60,000 bases of DNA from assembly GCF_964355755.1 (NCBI RefSeq), contig NC_092679.1:17910932-17970931 (forward strand), in the 5' to 3' direction. Source of the DNA: Antedon mediterranea (lineage: Eukaryota; Echinodermata; Crinoidea; Comatulida; Antedonidae). A program made the position numbers and the translations under genes. The notes below the pieces were generated by a model. That model made no database searches and was not told where the DNA came from. It saw only the letters and a program-made list of their open reading frames with translations. Below, piece after piece: positions 34,401-43,638 of this stretch. Within the stretch, counting starts at the first letter, position 1, and the number at the start of each line of letters is the position of its first letter.

Positions 34401-34663
34401 TCAAATGCAAGAAATGTTGTGCAATAGTTTCAGCGTGGGATTACCCAGAACACCTTGATTACCATTTTGCGATGGATTTACACAAAGAAATCCAAGATAA
34501 GATGACTACGCCACCAATATGTGATCAAGCATCGACGACACCGAGGAGCGCAGGCAATAAAAGTAAACGTACTGACCAATTAAGCGCGAGTGCTAAAAAG
34601 AAAAAGCCAAATGATAAATCATCTATTGCATCGTTTTTCAAGAAGTCGTGGAATTCTGAATAA
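28292..34663 (+). CDS. POLH: DNA polymerase eta (Y-family translesion polymerase), complete, 11 coding exons
   Basis: Joining 28292-28416, 28996-29130, 29425-29678, 30054-30214, 30663-30766, 31188-31307, 31939-32062, 32219-32284, 32650-32694, 32825-32994 and 33598-34663 gives 2370 nt: 789 codons and a stop, with every phase consistent. Human Pol eta has 713 residues. Pol eta copies DNA past UV photoproducts in the nucleus. Visible features: the palm motif IDMDCFYVQVEQR with metal ligand D9; GIIAVSYEARA at the exon 1/2 join; the catalytic pair in ASIDEAY (D112, E113); thumb KSIGCSKNFTG; a less conserved little finger (exons 8-11); a UBZ3 zinc finger with C705, C708, H720, H724; and a last-residue PIP-like motif SIASFF (777-782). 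A basic patch KKKK (ORF end region, about 768-771) is a likely nuclear signal. Introns hold two tRNA-Asp genes, two SINEs and two MITE A copies. Confidence 0.95.
28686..28757 (+). tRNA. tRNA-Asp (GTC), copy 1, in POLH intron 1
   Basis: 72 nt with a full cloverleaf: acceptor TCCTAGA pairs with TCTGGGA (one U-G); anticodon loop CTGTCAC on the stem TCCGC/GCGGA; T arm CGGGG-TTCAATT-CCCCG. A box TAGTATAGTGG, B box GGTTCAATTCC. Discriminator G, no encoded CCA (eukaryotic), Pol III terminator run of seven T at about 28,762. Transcribed in the same direction as the host gene. Confidence 0.95.
28996..29130 (+). CDS. POLH: POLH exon 2
   Basis: Completes the conserved GIIAVSYEARAAGVTR finger motif and runs to GKANLDK. 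135 nt, phase 2 in and phase 2 out. Confidence 0.93.
29200..29365 (+). repeat. SINE fragment in POLH intron 2
   Basis: TAGTTTATCCATCCTGCAAC and TTGGATGCATATGAAATAAA match the 3' half of the SINE at 22,545-22,795 in the opposite orientation. It ends about 60 bp before exon 3. Confidence 0.55.
29425..29678 (+). CDS. POLH: POLH exon 3 (catalytic Asp-Glu)
   Basis: Starts at the K of DKYRDAG and carries ERASIDEAYIDLTD, the second metal-binding motif. The tail after NTHVVGW is a lineage-variable acidic/Ser loop (EETSSLSEDGSS). Confidence 0.93.
29745..29935 (+). repeat. SINE-like repeat in POLH intron 3 (partner 20,399-20,705)
   Basis: TGGTTCTGGTGGTAGAAAGA, GGATAAGGACTATTAACCG and TAGGTCCAGTGTACAC appear in the same order as in the copy at 20.4-20.7 kb, opposite orientation. 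The head with the B box is missing here. Confidence 0.6.
30054..30214 (+). CDS. POLH: POLH exon 4
   Basis: Encodes the helix ending GGYIVEEIRAAIFEETSFRC and the SGGIAYNK motif that precedes the thumb. Acceptor with a long T run; leaves in phase 0. Confidence 0.93.
30446..30517 (+). tRNA. tRNA-Asp (GTC), copy 2, in POLH intron 4
   Basis: Identical over all 72 nt to copy 1, with similar flanks on both sides (CCAGCCAATT before; GCTATTTTTT then AAATGTTCC after). This is therefore a local duplication of a longer block. Terminator T run directly downstream. Confidence 0.95.
30663..30766 (+). CDS. POLH: POLH exon 5
   Basis: MLAKLSCGINKPNKQT and LFKTLPIRK: the thumb helix-hairpin-helix region of Y-family polymerases. 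Leaves in phase 2. A family A MITE begins only about 15 bp after the donor. Confidence 0.93.
30781..30902. mobile_element. MITE family A, copy 8, left end missing, in POLH intron 5
   Basis: Starts within the arm (AAAGATGTGATATGCCCAAA) and ends GATAGTGTAGACAGAAATTG. Contains CCAAATATGG and CCATATTTGG. Confidence 0.7.
31188..31307 (+). CDS. POLH: POLH exon 6
   Basis: IRNLGGKLG then FMGDLCQYTKVFLQSKYG: the remainder of the thumb. Enters and leaves in phase 2. Confidence 0.92.
31370..31650 (+). repeat. Degenerate tandem repeat in POLH intron 6
   Basis: About ten loosely repeated units built from GAGTTTGAGC, ATCAGTTGGAGCTGAGC and TTCAATATGAGTTTGAGC. Unit length is near 27 bp and variable. Confidence 0.6.
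31939..32062 (+). CDS. POLH: POLH exon 7
   Basis: GLWLYEICRGLEYETVK and KSIGCSKNFTGNTALDT, the thumb-to-little-finger linker, very close to the vertebrate protein. Leaves in phase 0. Confidence 0.93.
32219..32284 (+). CDS. POLH: POLH exon 8
   Basis: 66 nt encoding VVHWMKELAQEVSERIEKDQ, the first helix of the little finger. Confidence 0.88.
32650..32694 (+). CDS. POLH: POLH exon 9, 45-nt microexon
   Basis: 15 codons (GPNQFSTQKLDRPPM) between good splice sites, phase 0 on both sides, so it can be skipped without breaking the frame. It lies in the little-finger loop where vertebrate proteins are shorter. Confidence 0.7.
32825..32994 (+). CDS. POLH: POLH exon 10
   Basis: PKQMTISLKLD and SCALSKTEAEDMTRTAYSLI: beta strand and second helix of the little finger. 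Leaves two bases (TG) that complete a Trp with exon 11. Confidence 0.9.
33438..33564. mobile_element. MITE family A, copy 9, just upstream of POLH exon 11
   Basis: TAAGCTCTGTCTACACAATC at the left and TTGATAGTGTAGACAGAGCT at the right, with CCATATATGG between. It ends 33 bp before the last-exon acceptor, so it must overlap the branch-point zone. Confidence 0.8.
33598..34663 (+). CDS. POLH: POLH exon 11: end of little finger, FF motifs, UBZ, PIP
   Basis: Encodes residues 435-789. WVPHVLCLGIATSKF closes the little finger. A Ser/Lys-rich tail carries four [I/L]-x-x-F-F motifs: IETFF (490-494), IQQFF (548-552), LTAFF (667-671) and the C-terminal IASFF (778-782). Such motifs fit PCNA-binding PIP boxes or REV1-interacting FF motifs, both known in Pol eta. 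The UBZ3 finger (C705-x2-C708, H720-x3-H724, D722) binds ubiquitinated PCNA in the family. Stop TAA at 34,661. Confidence 0.93.
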
Positions 34664-35796
34664 TTAGATTAAACTTTACATTAAAAAAAGGTCAAAGCAT
34701 TTAATTTGTGTTTAAAATTGTGTAAATCAATCGTCTCAATCTACTAGTTTATTTAGTGCAGCCAGTATGTGTAAGCCAAGATGGTTAACTTTACTTTTAA
34801 GCTTCCATAATCCATCTAGTCACTCAAAATATGGTGATACAGCATGCTACAGTATACAAATAATGAATGTTTATGAGTGTAATGGTTCAAATAATGGCAT
34901 GAGGTGAATGATGAAAGGTTAAATATCAACGAGGCAAAGTAATATTAAACAATCGTTTAATAGTGCATACTATTGCATGCCATGTGACCCACAATCGTCC
35001 AATCAAATGACAGGAATTTATTTAGGTGTTATATAATAAATGTTATTCCATACATAACAAAGTGTTGAAATAGTCTAAATCGTTATCAGTAGCCTGGTGA
35101 ATAGACTTACCCCAAATCTCTAGATATTTTCACCTTAATTCTGTTGTTTATCGACACGGAGAATTAAGGTGCATAGTTGACTCTACATTAGCATCAACCA
35201 TTGACCGTGCCATTGAAAAACTTTACATTAGATGTCTCTCAAAATAAAATTAACTAATAAAATATTTTCATTGTTTACTTTTATTGTAATTCATTTACAT
35301 TCAGTTGGAATTTAGCGACTGACAAGTTGCAGTACAATTTGAGCAACTAGTATTACTTGGTTTTTTTAAGTCATTGAGTCCAAATAGGTAACACAAGCTT
35401 TGCTTAACACATAGGTGGAGATATTAAATGTATAACGGAACAACAAAAACATTTGGAAGACTTATCCACATAATAACTAATTAAAAATATAATTTAATAA
35501 AATGAATCTATTGAAAAAGAAAAGATTTTACAAATTACATTTTACAGTCCAAATTTTTAAAAATATTTTTTTTCTGGTCAAAGTTAAATAAATTACTTTT
35601 TTTTCTGTAGTCGTTTTAATACAAACAAATTTTTTCATCTTATGATAATCAAAATTGGTATTATTAATAAAATAATAAACACAAAATATTACCGTCATAT
35701 TATTGGTCAGTATGATAAATAGTCTATTTTTACAATATATATATACTTTATACATTTCGTTTCGTTTATTTATTTTTTCCACTCACTTATATAATA
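34664..35796. other. POLH 3' flank: no gene
   Basis: Probable POLH 3' UTR then AT-rich spacer. A small imperfect inverted repeat (CACCTTAATTCTGTTG / AGAATTAAGGTGC) lies at about 35,130-35,175. Confidence 0.4.
35035..35040 (+). terminator. Candidate POLH poly(A) signal AATAAA
   Basis: Exact AATAAA 372 bp after the stop. Another lies at about 35,243. Which one is used cannot be told from sequence. Confidence 0.4.
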
Positions 35797-35809
35797 TATA
35801 TATATATAT
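35789..35809. repeat. TA microsatellite at the LINE 3' boundary
   Basis: Alternating TA run, followed by ATTTACATTTACATAACATA. Likely the 3' tail region or the target of the LINE. Confidence 0.6.
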
Positions 35810-36205
35810 CATTTACATTTACATAACATAACATATATTAAATGTGGGTGGATGGAAGTCACAGTAAGTTCACTGAACTTTAAGTCGTGACTCCCGTATG
35901 CCTAAGTATACTAACATTGCTACAGAGTAGACTAAAATATAAATATATAATAGTGAAAGTACATAAAATAAAGAAATAATAAAAAAAAAAATTTAAATTA
36001 TAGAAGTTAAGATAAGCCAGGCAATTATATAATATATGATAAAAGGGATAATGATAACAATTAGAGTACAATATGAAATATAATTAAATATGGTATAATA
36101 ACAAGTATAACGATACAATGTAGCGGAGATTATTGAATACCAGGGTGAAGGATTTAATGCCATGTATCACCACCAAATAAATAAGGATAAAAGATCGGCG
36201 AAAAT

Positions 36206-39200
36206 TTATGTAGCATATTCTGACACCATTTTGTGTTTGAAATTAGATTTAAAACTAGAAAAGGAAGATTTCTGTTTAAGTTCATTTGAGAGTGAAGTCC
36301 AAAGTTTGGGACCAAAATAATACATAGAAAATCGTCGAGCCTTAACATTTAAATTATCAAGGATATAATTGTTAACAGAGGATCGGGTTTTATAGGAATG
36401 GCGTTCGTCAATTCTTGTAAATAAAGCATTAAAATGTGAAGGCAGTAAATTGTTAGATAAACGGTACATAAATGAGGCAACTTGTAATTTATTTAAATCA
36501 TAAATGTTTAAAACGTTAAATCTTTTAAAAAGTAATTTTGTATGGGCTCTAAATGATTCTCCCGCGCAAATCCGAAGTGCACGTTTTTGTAGTTTAAAAA
36601 GGCGGTCAATTTGAGTTTTCTCTAGACTTGTCCAGGGGCATAACGTATTAAATTTATCTAGAGTAATTGCCCAACATAAATTGGCATAAGAAAGGTAAGG
36701 CAAAACTAAAGTATTGTAAAGGGTTAATAAGGTTTTTTGAGGGAAGATATGTTTTAATTTGTTCAATATTCCAACATTTCTAGAAACTAGATTACTGATT
36801 TTATTTATATGTAGTTTCCAAGTCAGAGAGGCATCTATGGTTACTCCTAAAAATTGGGTTTCATTAACTCGTTTGATCATTTTATTATCAATGTATATTT
36901 GTTCATTTAAAGAATTTGAAATTTTACGTTTAGAAAATATTATATAGTTCGTTTTGAATGTATTAAGAGTTAATTTATTGTGTTTGAGCCAATTTGAAAC
37001 TTTAAGTAACTCATCATTGACAATTTTAAACAAGGTATTTAATTTAGGATGAGAGAAAAAAATATTTGTGTCGTCAGCAAATAAGATAAAATTTAGTAAT
37101 TTAGAGCTGTTTGGTATATCGTTAACAAAAATCAGGAATAAGAGTGGTCCAAGAATCGATCCTTGGGGAACACCACAGGTTAAACGGGAATAGGAAGAGT
37201 TAAAATTATTTAAGGAAGTAAACTGAACACGATTGGAAAGGTAGCTTTTAATTAGTTTTAAAGGAAGGCCTCTGATACCGTAATTTGAAAGTTTATGAAT
37301 TAAAATATCGTGGTTAATAGTATCGAAGGCCTTAGATAAATCAAGGAAAATGCCAACAGAAAACTCATTTTTACTCAGGGCAATTGTAATTTTGTCAAAA
37401 ATATCTAATAAAGCAAGATCTGTTGAATACTTTTTCCTGAAACCATATTGGCCTTTAAATAAAATGTTATGTTTAGTTAAAAAGGAAGAAATTCGATTAT
37501 GCATTATTTTTTCAATTAATTTTGAGAAACAAGGAAGTAGGGAGATTGGTCTGTAGTTATTGAAATGATGAGGATCTTCTTTCTTGTAGATAGGGATGAC
37601 TTTAGCTATTTTAAAAGAATCAGGAAAAATACCGGTTTGAAAAGAAGTATTAAAAATGTGAGTTAAGGGTTTGTATATAAAATTAGAAACACGTTTAATA
37701 ATTTTATTGGAAAACCCATCAAACCCAGGAGATTTATTATCTTTGAGGGAAAGTATTATACTGACAACTTCATGTTCGGTTACAGGACTAAGAAAGAGAG
37801 AGTGCACACATGGACGAGGTAGGGTAGAAGTATAATTATCATTATCCGACACATGTATTTTGTTAACTAAATTTGGCCCTATACTAGTAAAATAATTATT
37901 GAATTCAGTTGCAATTTGTTGAGGATTATTTAATTCAATGTCATTGTTAATAAAGTGAGAAGGAAACGGTTTACGAGATTTCTTGCCAAGGACTCCATTT
38001 ATTGTTTGCCAGGTTTTTTGGATGTTATTTTTATGGAATTCAAATTTGTCACTGAAGTAATTCTTTTGGGCAGTACGAAGGATTTTGGTAAGTACATTTC
38101 GATATTTAACATATTTATCTTTGTCCTTTTGCTTTTTAGATATAAGAAATGTTTTATATAATTTGTGTTTTTTGTCGATAGATTTAATTAAGCATTTAGT
38201 TATCCAAGGTTTTTTTTCTTTCCGAATATTGCGTCTGGAACGAGTGGTTTTAATGTTGTTATTATATAATGTACTAAATATGTCGTTGAATAAAGCGTAT
38301 GCCTCATTGGGTTCATTGGAGTTATAAATACTAGTCCAGTCAACATTTGACAAATCATTACTTAAGGCAGAAATTGAAATATCATTGACTTTTTTTATGT
38401 ATATATATTTTGATTTAGGTTTCAGGTGTTGGAGAGGTTCTGATTTATGTACTAACAAGAAAACAGGAAAGTGATCCGAGATGTCCGAATATAGAATTCC
38501 GGAAGAAATGTTATCATATAGATTATTACAAAAAATATTGTCGATTAAAGTTGCAGAATTACGCGTAATTCTAGTTGGCCTAGTAATAAGAGGATAATAA
38601 TTTGATTGAAATAAAGTATTAACAAAATCAGAAGTACCTTTATGTGTTTTGGAATTTAACAAGTTAATATTAAAGTCTCCTGAAATATATGCTGTTTTTT
38701 TCTCATTATTAATGGTGTCAATTAAATTAGAGATATCTTTATTAAATGTGTTAATGGATAATTCAGGCAAACGATATACTACTCCAAGGATTATGTTTTT
38801 GGGTTGTGCATCGATTTCAATGAAAAGAGATTCCGAACCATTAGTAATGATAAATGATAAATCAGGGCGAAGAATATATTTAAATCTCTGGTGTAGGTAA
38901 ATGGCAACGCCTCCTCCTGGTCTATCAGCTCGTGAAACATGCAAGAGGTTATAATTGGGAATATTATAAAAGGAAAAAGGCGTATTATGATTAAAAAAAG
39001 TTTCGGTGAAGCATAGTGCTGAGAATTCATGGTTAATAGCACCTACGCATACATTGATATCGTTAAAATGTTTAACAAGACTGCGTGCGTTTAAGTGAAA
39101 GATACTAAATGAATAATCTTGGGTTGAATATTTGTTGTTAAGACTATCAATATATTCATAGGCACAAGATTCAATATTTTCGGAAAATAATTGGGCATCG

Positions 39201-39373
39201 TTGTCATTAATAACATCTTTAAAATTAATATCAAAAGGGTTAAAAATTAAAGAATTAAATCTATCAAAGTCAATTCTATCGTCACAAAAGTAATAGTGAA
39301 TGACATGCAAGAATTCATCATTATCAATAATGTGATTAAATGGGAATGCATCTATATTGTCAAAAGGGTCCAT
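36206..39373 (-). CDS. LINE ORF2: AP endonuclease plus reverse transcriptase
   Basis: 1055 residues. The apurinic-like endonuclease spans about 88-305: IFHLNARSL, CFTETFF, GGGVAIYL, SGDFNINLL and DISDHFPV are the usual metal- and DNA-binding motifs. The reverse transcriptase spans about 545-800: SPGFDGF, NNYRPISLLPCFSKLIEK, QYGFRKKYST, FLDLSKAFDTINHD, GVPQGSILGPLLFL and the catalytic FADD (765-768). The C-terminal part has no obvious RNase H. The motif spelling places it in the Jockey/CR1 supergroup; the exact clade needs a tree. It makes cDNA at a nicked target site. No internal stop or frameshift; the start MDPFDN is the first ATG. All plus-strand frames over it are shadows. Confidence 0.95.
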   Translation of the reverse strand: MDPFDNIDAFPFNHIIDNDEFLHVIHYYFCDDRIDFDRFNSLIFNPFDINFKDVINDNDAQLFSENIESCAYEYIDSLNNKYSTQDYSFSIFHLNARSLVKHFNDINVCVGAINHEFSALCFTETFFNHNTPFSFYNIPNYNLLHVSRADRPGGGVAIYLHQRFKYILRPDLSFIITNGSESLFIEIDAQPKNIILGVVYRLPELSINTFNKDISNLIDTINNEKKTAYISGDFNINLLNSKTHKGTSDFVNTLFQSNYYPLITRPTRITRNSATLIDNIFCNNLYDNISSGILYSDISDHFPVFLLVHKSEPLQHLKPKSKYIYIKKVNDISISALSNDLSNVDWTSIYNSNEPNEAYALFNDIFSTLYNNNIKTTRSRRNIRKEKKPWITKCLIKSIDKKHKLYKTFLISKKQKDKDKYVKYRNVLTKILRTAQKNYFSDKFEFHKNNIQKTWQTINGVLGKKSRKPFPSHFINNDIELNNPQQIATEFNNYFTSIGPNLVNKIHVSDNDNYTSTLPRPCVHSLFLSPVTEHEVVSIILSLKDNKSPGFDGFSNKIIKRVSNFIYKPLTHIFNTSFQTGIFPDSFKIAKVIPIYKKEDPHHFNNYRPISLLPCFSKLIEKIMHNRISSFLTKHNILFKGQYGFRKKYSTDLALLDIFDKITIALSKNEFSVGIFLDLSKAFDTINHDILIHKLSNYGIRGLPLKLIKSYLSNRVQFTSLNNFNSSYSRLTCGVPQGSILGPLLFLIFVNDIPNSSKLLNFILFADDTNIFFSHPKLNTLFKIVNDELLKVSNWLKHNKLTLNTFKTNYIIFSKRKISNSLNEQIYIDNKMIKRVNETQFLGVTIDASLTWKLHINKISNLVSRNVGILNKLKHIFPQKTLLTLYNTLVLPYLSYANLCWAITLDKFNTLCPWTSLEKTQIDRLFKLQKRALRICAGESFRAHTKLLFKRFNVLNIYDLNKLQVASFMYRLSNNLLPSHFNALFTRIDERHSYKTRSSVNNYILDNLNVKARRFSMYYFGPKLWTSLSNELKQKSSFSSFKSNFKHKMVSEYAT

Positions 39374-39705
39374 GAGAATATCTAACGATACATAATGTGA
39401 TCAGTTTATTCAATAGTATGTAATAAAAGATGCCTGGTAATGTTACGTAAAAACAGAAAAGTACAAGAACGTAAATATAAAGAAACAAGTTAAGAATTGG
39501 GGGGTAACAATAAAACAAAGGTGAATAAATGGTTTTAAGTGGTTTAAACATCTTATGACAATGCAATTATGTGAGAACAGACTCCTGAAAACGCTATTGT
39601 AAAATCAATCAAGAGGCTTATACAAATTAAGCAAAGAATTTGTAAAGAAGAAATGCTTCTTAGACAGTCCAAGTGTTTACAACAACATTCCGATCACTAG
39701 TATGG

Positions 39706-39767
39706 CAATGGAATTTCGAAAAGTTTACCGGAACTATTTCAATGGAATTTCGAAAAGTTTACCGGAA
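39706..39767. repeat. 28-bp tandem duplication at the ORF1 stop
   Basis: CAATGGAATTTCGAAAAGTT and ACCGGAA occur at 39,706-39,733 and again at 39,740-39,767. The ORF1 stop lies at the inner edge, so the second unit repeats the last codons outside the frame. Confidence 0.75.
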
Positions 39768-40431
39768 TGCCAGTTGAATTTCGCCATTTTCCAGCCGTAA
39801 AACGAAGCTTGGTACCTTTATTGTACATCTCTTTTACTTGTGATCTCCATTTCTTTTTTTCCAGTAGATCGGCAGCAGTAAGATCATCTATGATATAAAA
39901 TTTCTGGCTATCTAGCGCAGAACTTCGTTGTTTCATAACTTCAATCTTAGAAGCGTATGAGAGAAAACGGGCAATGATATGCCTTGGCTTGCCGTTCATA
40001 CTTTTACCATCTCGGTGGGCCCGTTCGATTGTTGGCCTGGGATCGAGTGTGAAAAAATCAGAAAGAATGTTCTCAAAGATTAACTTACAGTTTTCTTTTG
40101 TGTTCTCTTCCACACCAACAATTCTTACGTTATTACGACGAGAAAAGCGTTCCGTCTTGTTAATTTTTGCCAACAGGTCAGTTGTACTACCTTGTAAATT
40201 AGCAACTGTTGTTGTCAGCTCTGTGACAGTCGTTTTTAATTCCTTGTTTTCATCTTCAAGGGCATCTATTCTAGCAGAATTAAACGATATTGCTTCGTAA
40301 AGCTCAGCTTTATTAGATTCTTGGCCTTTTAAAATCGATTCAAGTTTTTTTTTAACAAACGATTCAAACGATAGCTGGTCTTCGCTTTCGAATTCAGCGG
40401 GCTTGGTATTTGCTCGTGTAGATCGTGACAT
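39739..40431 (-). CDS. LINE ORF1: coiled coil plus L1-type RRM-like RNA-binding domain
   Basis: 230 residues. A charged N-terminus leads into a heptad-rich coiled coil at about 45-95 (DALEDENKELKTTVTELTTT). Then comes a domain resembling the L1 ORF1p/transposase_22 fold: RFSRRNNVRIVGVEEN, IERAHRDG, PRHIIARFLSYASK. These proteins form trimers that coat the element RNA. The start ATG is chosen because nothing conserved precedes it. The order ORF1-ORF2 on the minus strand confirms the element's direction. Confidence 0.85.
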   Translation of the reverse strand: MSRSTRANTKPAEFESEDQLSFESFVKKKLESILKGQESNKAELYEAISFNSARIDALEDENKELKTTVTELTTTVANLQGSTTDLLAKINKTERFSRRNNVRIVGVEENTKENCKLIFENILSDFFTLDPRPTIERAHRDGKSMNGKPRHIIARFLSYASKIEVMKQRSSALDSQKFYIIDDLTAADLLEKKKWRSQVKEMYNKGTKLRFTAGKWRNSTGIPVNFSKFH

Positions 40432-40500
40432 GGCTTGTCGTGATTGGCCTAGAGAAGATTAGTATGCTAAGTAGTGCGTTTCAGGAGCTCGTTGTGTAAG

Positions 40501-41399
40501 CGTCTTACTCCGATCGAATCATGGTAACTAATAGTGGTAACATACATATCTTTTATTGTTTGAATTATAACTACAAACACCCCATTTAAAAATGTAAATG
40601 AAATTTGGTCTATACTAATTTGTAAGTGTTATTATTGGATATTTAAAGATTATGAATAAAAATGGTAATAAAAATAAATACAATTTTTATTTTTAAATGG
40701 TATTGTATTGTTTAATGAATTTGATTTCTGCAAATATGGACACAGTACGTAACACAGTTAACTGCCTTCACAAGGAACTTAAAATTTACAATCTGCTCAC
40801 TGCTGGTCAAACATGCTGTTATGCACATATTACCCAAACATGAGTGTATGCATTTGCATACAAGTATCTGCCCCATATGGTGTCACTAGTAACTTTTCCA
40901 TACGCGACTACATAGCTATTGAGTCTAACAGTCATTCTATGCATGCTTCCTGAACAGAAATCAAACAGTGTAGAATAACATTTTGAACTGACAGCTGCAT
41001 AGTCTAGTAATGTGTAATGAATACGAAAGGTTGCGATTGATTATATTGAAGATGAGTTATGTCCATTAAAAAAATTATTAAAGTTATTATGTGACACATA
41101 TTGTTTTAAAATGATATTATGTTAAAAAATATTTATGACAGAATATACAATTTAAATAAAGTCATCTTTTATATAAAAATTATTTTAAAAATGTTTGTAA
41201 CCTCTTTTAAAAAACAACAAATGAGGAAATGTAACAAAAATATACCCTGAAAATATGAAAGACCAACTCATGTCCTACAATGTAATCCTTAATAAAAAAT
41301 ATCAAACTTTATGTTTATGCCTGTATTATGCAGCACCATCGAACACATTTTAAACACATGGTTGGTGTCTTGACGGCAGTCCTAGCTGCAACATAGTAT
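40501..41399. other. Gap: no feature seen
   Basis: AT-rich spacer upstream of the LINE. No repeat ends noticed. Confidence 0.35.
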
Positions 41400-41668
41400 A
41401 AAGCTTTGTCTACACTATCAAACTAGTTTAACAAAAAAGTGTGATGTGCTCAAACTGGGCCATAGCCACCAGTACGGTTGGTAAGGTTCAATCACTTTTT
41501 CACAGAGGCCTTTGACAGCCGAGTGGCTTGCACAGATATATAGACCACTTTATTTCTCGTGGCTACATCCCTGCCAAATAAGGTATTGATATAACATCAT
41601 CGTGTCCATATATGGGCACATCACATTTTGTTTGTCACATAAAGTTAGATAGTGTAGACAGAGCTTAA
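41400..41668. mobile_element. MITE family A, copy 10, with an unrelated insert of about 115 bp
   Basis: AAAGCTTTGTCTACACTATC at the left and GATAGTGTAGACAGAGCTTA at the right. The arms are split by a block starting near 41,450 (GGCCATAGCCACCAGTACGG to GGCTACATCCCTGCCAAATA), absent from other copies. Confidence 0.75.
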
Positions 41669-42216
41669 GCATATTACATCTTTATTAACTTCACCCTAAC
41701 CCTGATCCTACACTCATGCAACATGCACAACCATGCACTCTGCCTACTACTCTCTTTATATTAAAAAATCTTCTCTACGTCATGCCTCAGTCCAGCTGGG
41801 TCCACGTCTATGTACATACTAATTACAGATTGAAAAATGCGTCCATGTCACAATATTCAATGTTTGTTACTATTTTATAATAAATTATTTCTGTACATCA
41901 TCATCTGCAGCTAATAACGTCTTATCAAAATCAGCACACCTATTTGGCAGTCTTATTTCTGTATATATTAATGTATATATTATATTTACGTTTCCTATGT
42001 TTTTGCATATTTTTTTATACCTAAAAGGGTACACCTTAAATAAACGAACAAATTAAAAGATCACTTAACAATATTCTTGTTAACAACAATATTCCAATAG
42101 TAATAGTAAACACAAATTTAAAATATCTTTATTTGGAGAGACCTATCATAAAGAATGACCCCCAATTTAAAATTGGTATGTTTAATATAAAACCATTTGC
42201 AACCACATTGATAACA
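41669..42216. other. Gap: no feature seen
   Basis: AT-rich spacer in the intergenic region downstream of RasGRP. Confidence 0.3.
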
Positions 42217-42217
42217 G

Positions 42218-42487
42218 TGGTGACGCCAGCATCAGGAAGACCTCTCCCCTCCCCTTCCCCTTAATCGGTGAGTGACCATTTTTGATGGGGCGAAAAATAT
42301 GTTATTTTGTGATAAAAATAAAACAATAAAAAGTGACTAAAACTACACTTAAATGTCTAATGTCATCGGAGCTTCAAGGGGCTCACCAACCCCATGTTGT
42401 AGCTTCACACGGATGACCAACTGCCCCCCCCCCCCTCACTTCAGGGCTTTTGGCCCCTCCTTTGGGCAAATCCTGGCGCCACCACTG
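42218..42487. mobile_element. hAT-like non-autonomous TIR element
   Basis: Begins CAGTGGTGACGCCAG and ends with the near inverse CTGGCGCCACCACTG. The 5'-CAGTGGTGGCGCCAG end is of the type seen in hAT superfamily elements. The interior is C-rich with a run of about 14 C and codes for nothing. An 8-bp target duplication was not evident. Confidence 0.6.
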
Positions 42488-43040
42488 ATTTTGAGAATTG
42501 ATTTTATATTTTAATTATATGCATTGTAACCCTTCTTTCCTTTCCATTATTTCTATTATTAATATGAATGAAACAATTAAAATTGCATAAATCACCGTCT
42601 ACTAGGTCAGTTTAAAAACAGTTATATTTTACTTATTGTTATTGCAAAAAAAGTGGTGCTATTATCAATGTAGTTGCAAATGATATTTCATAATACAGTA
42701 AAACATTTGAAACTTAAAAAATATGATTTTGTATATAATTTATAAATATATCCTGAATATAAACAAAGAAAAAAATGACACAAAATACATTATTGGGGGT
42801 TTTTTTGGCATTAAAAGGAGCAGGATTTAAAAAAATATGAAACATTTAGATTGGCAAAATTTCAGTTACATTTGTGTACACTGTCTTTTTTTGTTTTGTA
42901 ATTATTTAAAATTGAAGTCTTTAATAAATGCTGTTTATTACAAGATGCTCTGTTGGTTGAGAACGAAGATGTTAGATGTCCATTGCCACTCATTCCATTG
43001 GCTCATATACTGGTGACTGCTGGAAGGGAGCCACTTGTCT

Positions 43041-43168
43041 TAAGCTCTGTCTACACTGACAAAAAAAGTGTGATGTGCCTCAATATGGTAGTGATATAAC
43101 ATCATAGTGTCCATATATGGGCATATCAAATTTGTTTGTCACATAAATTTGATGGTGTAGACAGAGCT
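43041..43168. mobile_element. MITE family A, copy 11
   Basis: TAAGCTCTGTCTACACTGAC at the left and GATGGTGTAGACAGAGCTCT at the right, with CCATATATGG inside. It lies about 270 bp beyond the RasGRP poly(A) signal. Confidence 0.8.
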
Positions 43169-43430
43169 CTATGCTGTGGTTGGTTTTATAATTTGGTGTA
43201 TTTTGTATTCTTCTGGTATCATACGGACATGTGCCTTTTCTACAATTTGCAGGCAAACTTCTCTAGAGTGTAGTGGAGGGCCAAACACAATTTATCTTAA
43301 TCGCATTTCTAATGTAACATAAACATGCTGTGGCTGACTTTTTGGAAGGAGTTGTTGTTTTCTCCTTTTGTCTTTTCTTCCTACAGTTCAAATTGGTTTT
43401 CCTCCATCTCTCACTTCACTTTTATTTCTT

Positions 43431-43436
43431 GTCTTT
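43431..43436 (-). terminator. Candidate RasGRP poly(A) signal AATAAA
   Basis: TTTATT on the plus strand, 203 bp beyond the RasGRP stop codon. Confidence 0.4.
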
Positions 43437-43638
43437 CACTCAAAACAAAGTTGTGTGAATGTTGATTCATTTGCAGACTGCTACAGCGTATTGCAGAACA
43501 GGCTTAAGCACTTTGAATCACTTTTAGAATTCTCTTAATTTGCTTTTCCTTTTTTTAAATCAAATAAATATGAACTTCTTTAAAAAATGACAAACAGATG
43601 ACTTCAGGTGGCCACATGTTTGTTTTGTTCTACTGTAT

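Larger units (their letters stand above)
35815..40500 (-). mobile_element. Non-LTR retrotransposon (Jockey/CR1-like LINE), both ORFs open
   Basis: A minus-strand unit: about 70 bp of 5' leader, ORF1 (40,431-39,739), a 365-bp spacer, ORF2 (39,373-36,206) and about 0.4 kb of 3' UTR ending near the TA microsatellite. Open frames over nearly 4 kb indicate a young copy. The exact ends and target-site duplication were not resolved. It sits in the spacer between the convergent POLH and RasGRP genes. Confidence 0.85.

Noticed and set aside
36759-38900. Several plus-strand frames of 62-83 codons
   Set aside because: Antisense to LINE ORF2; no independent codon signal.
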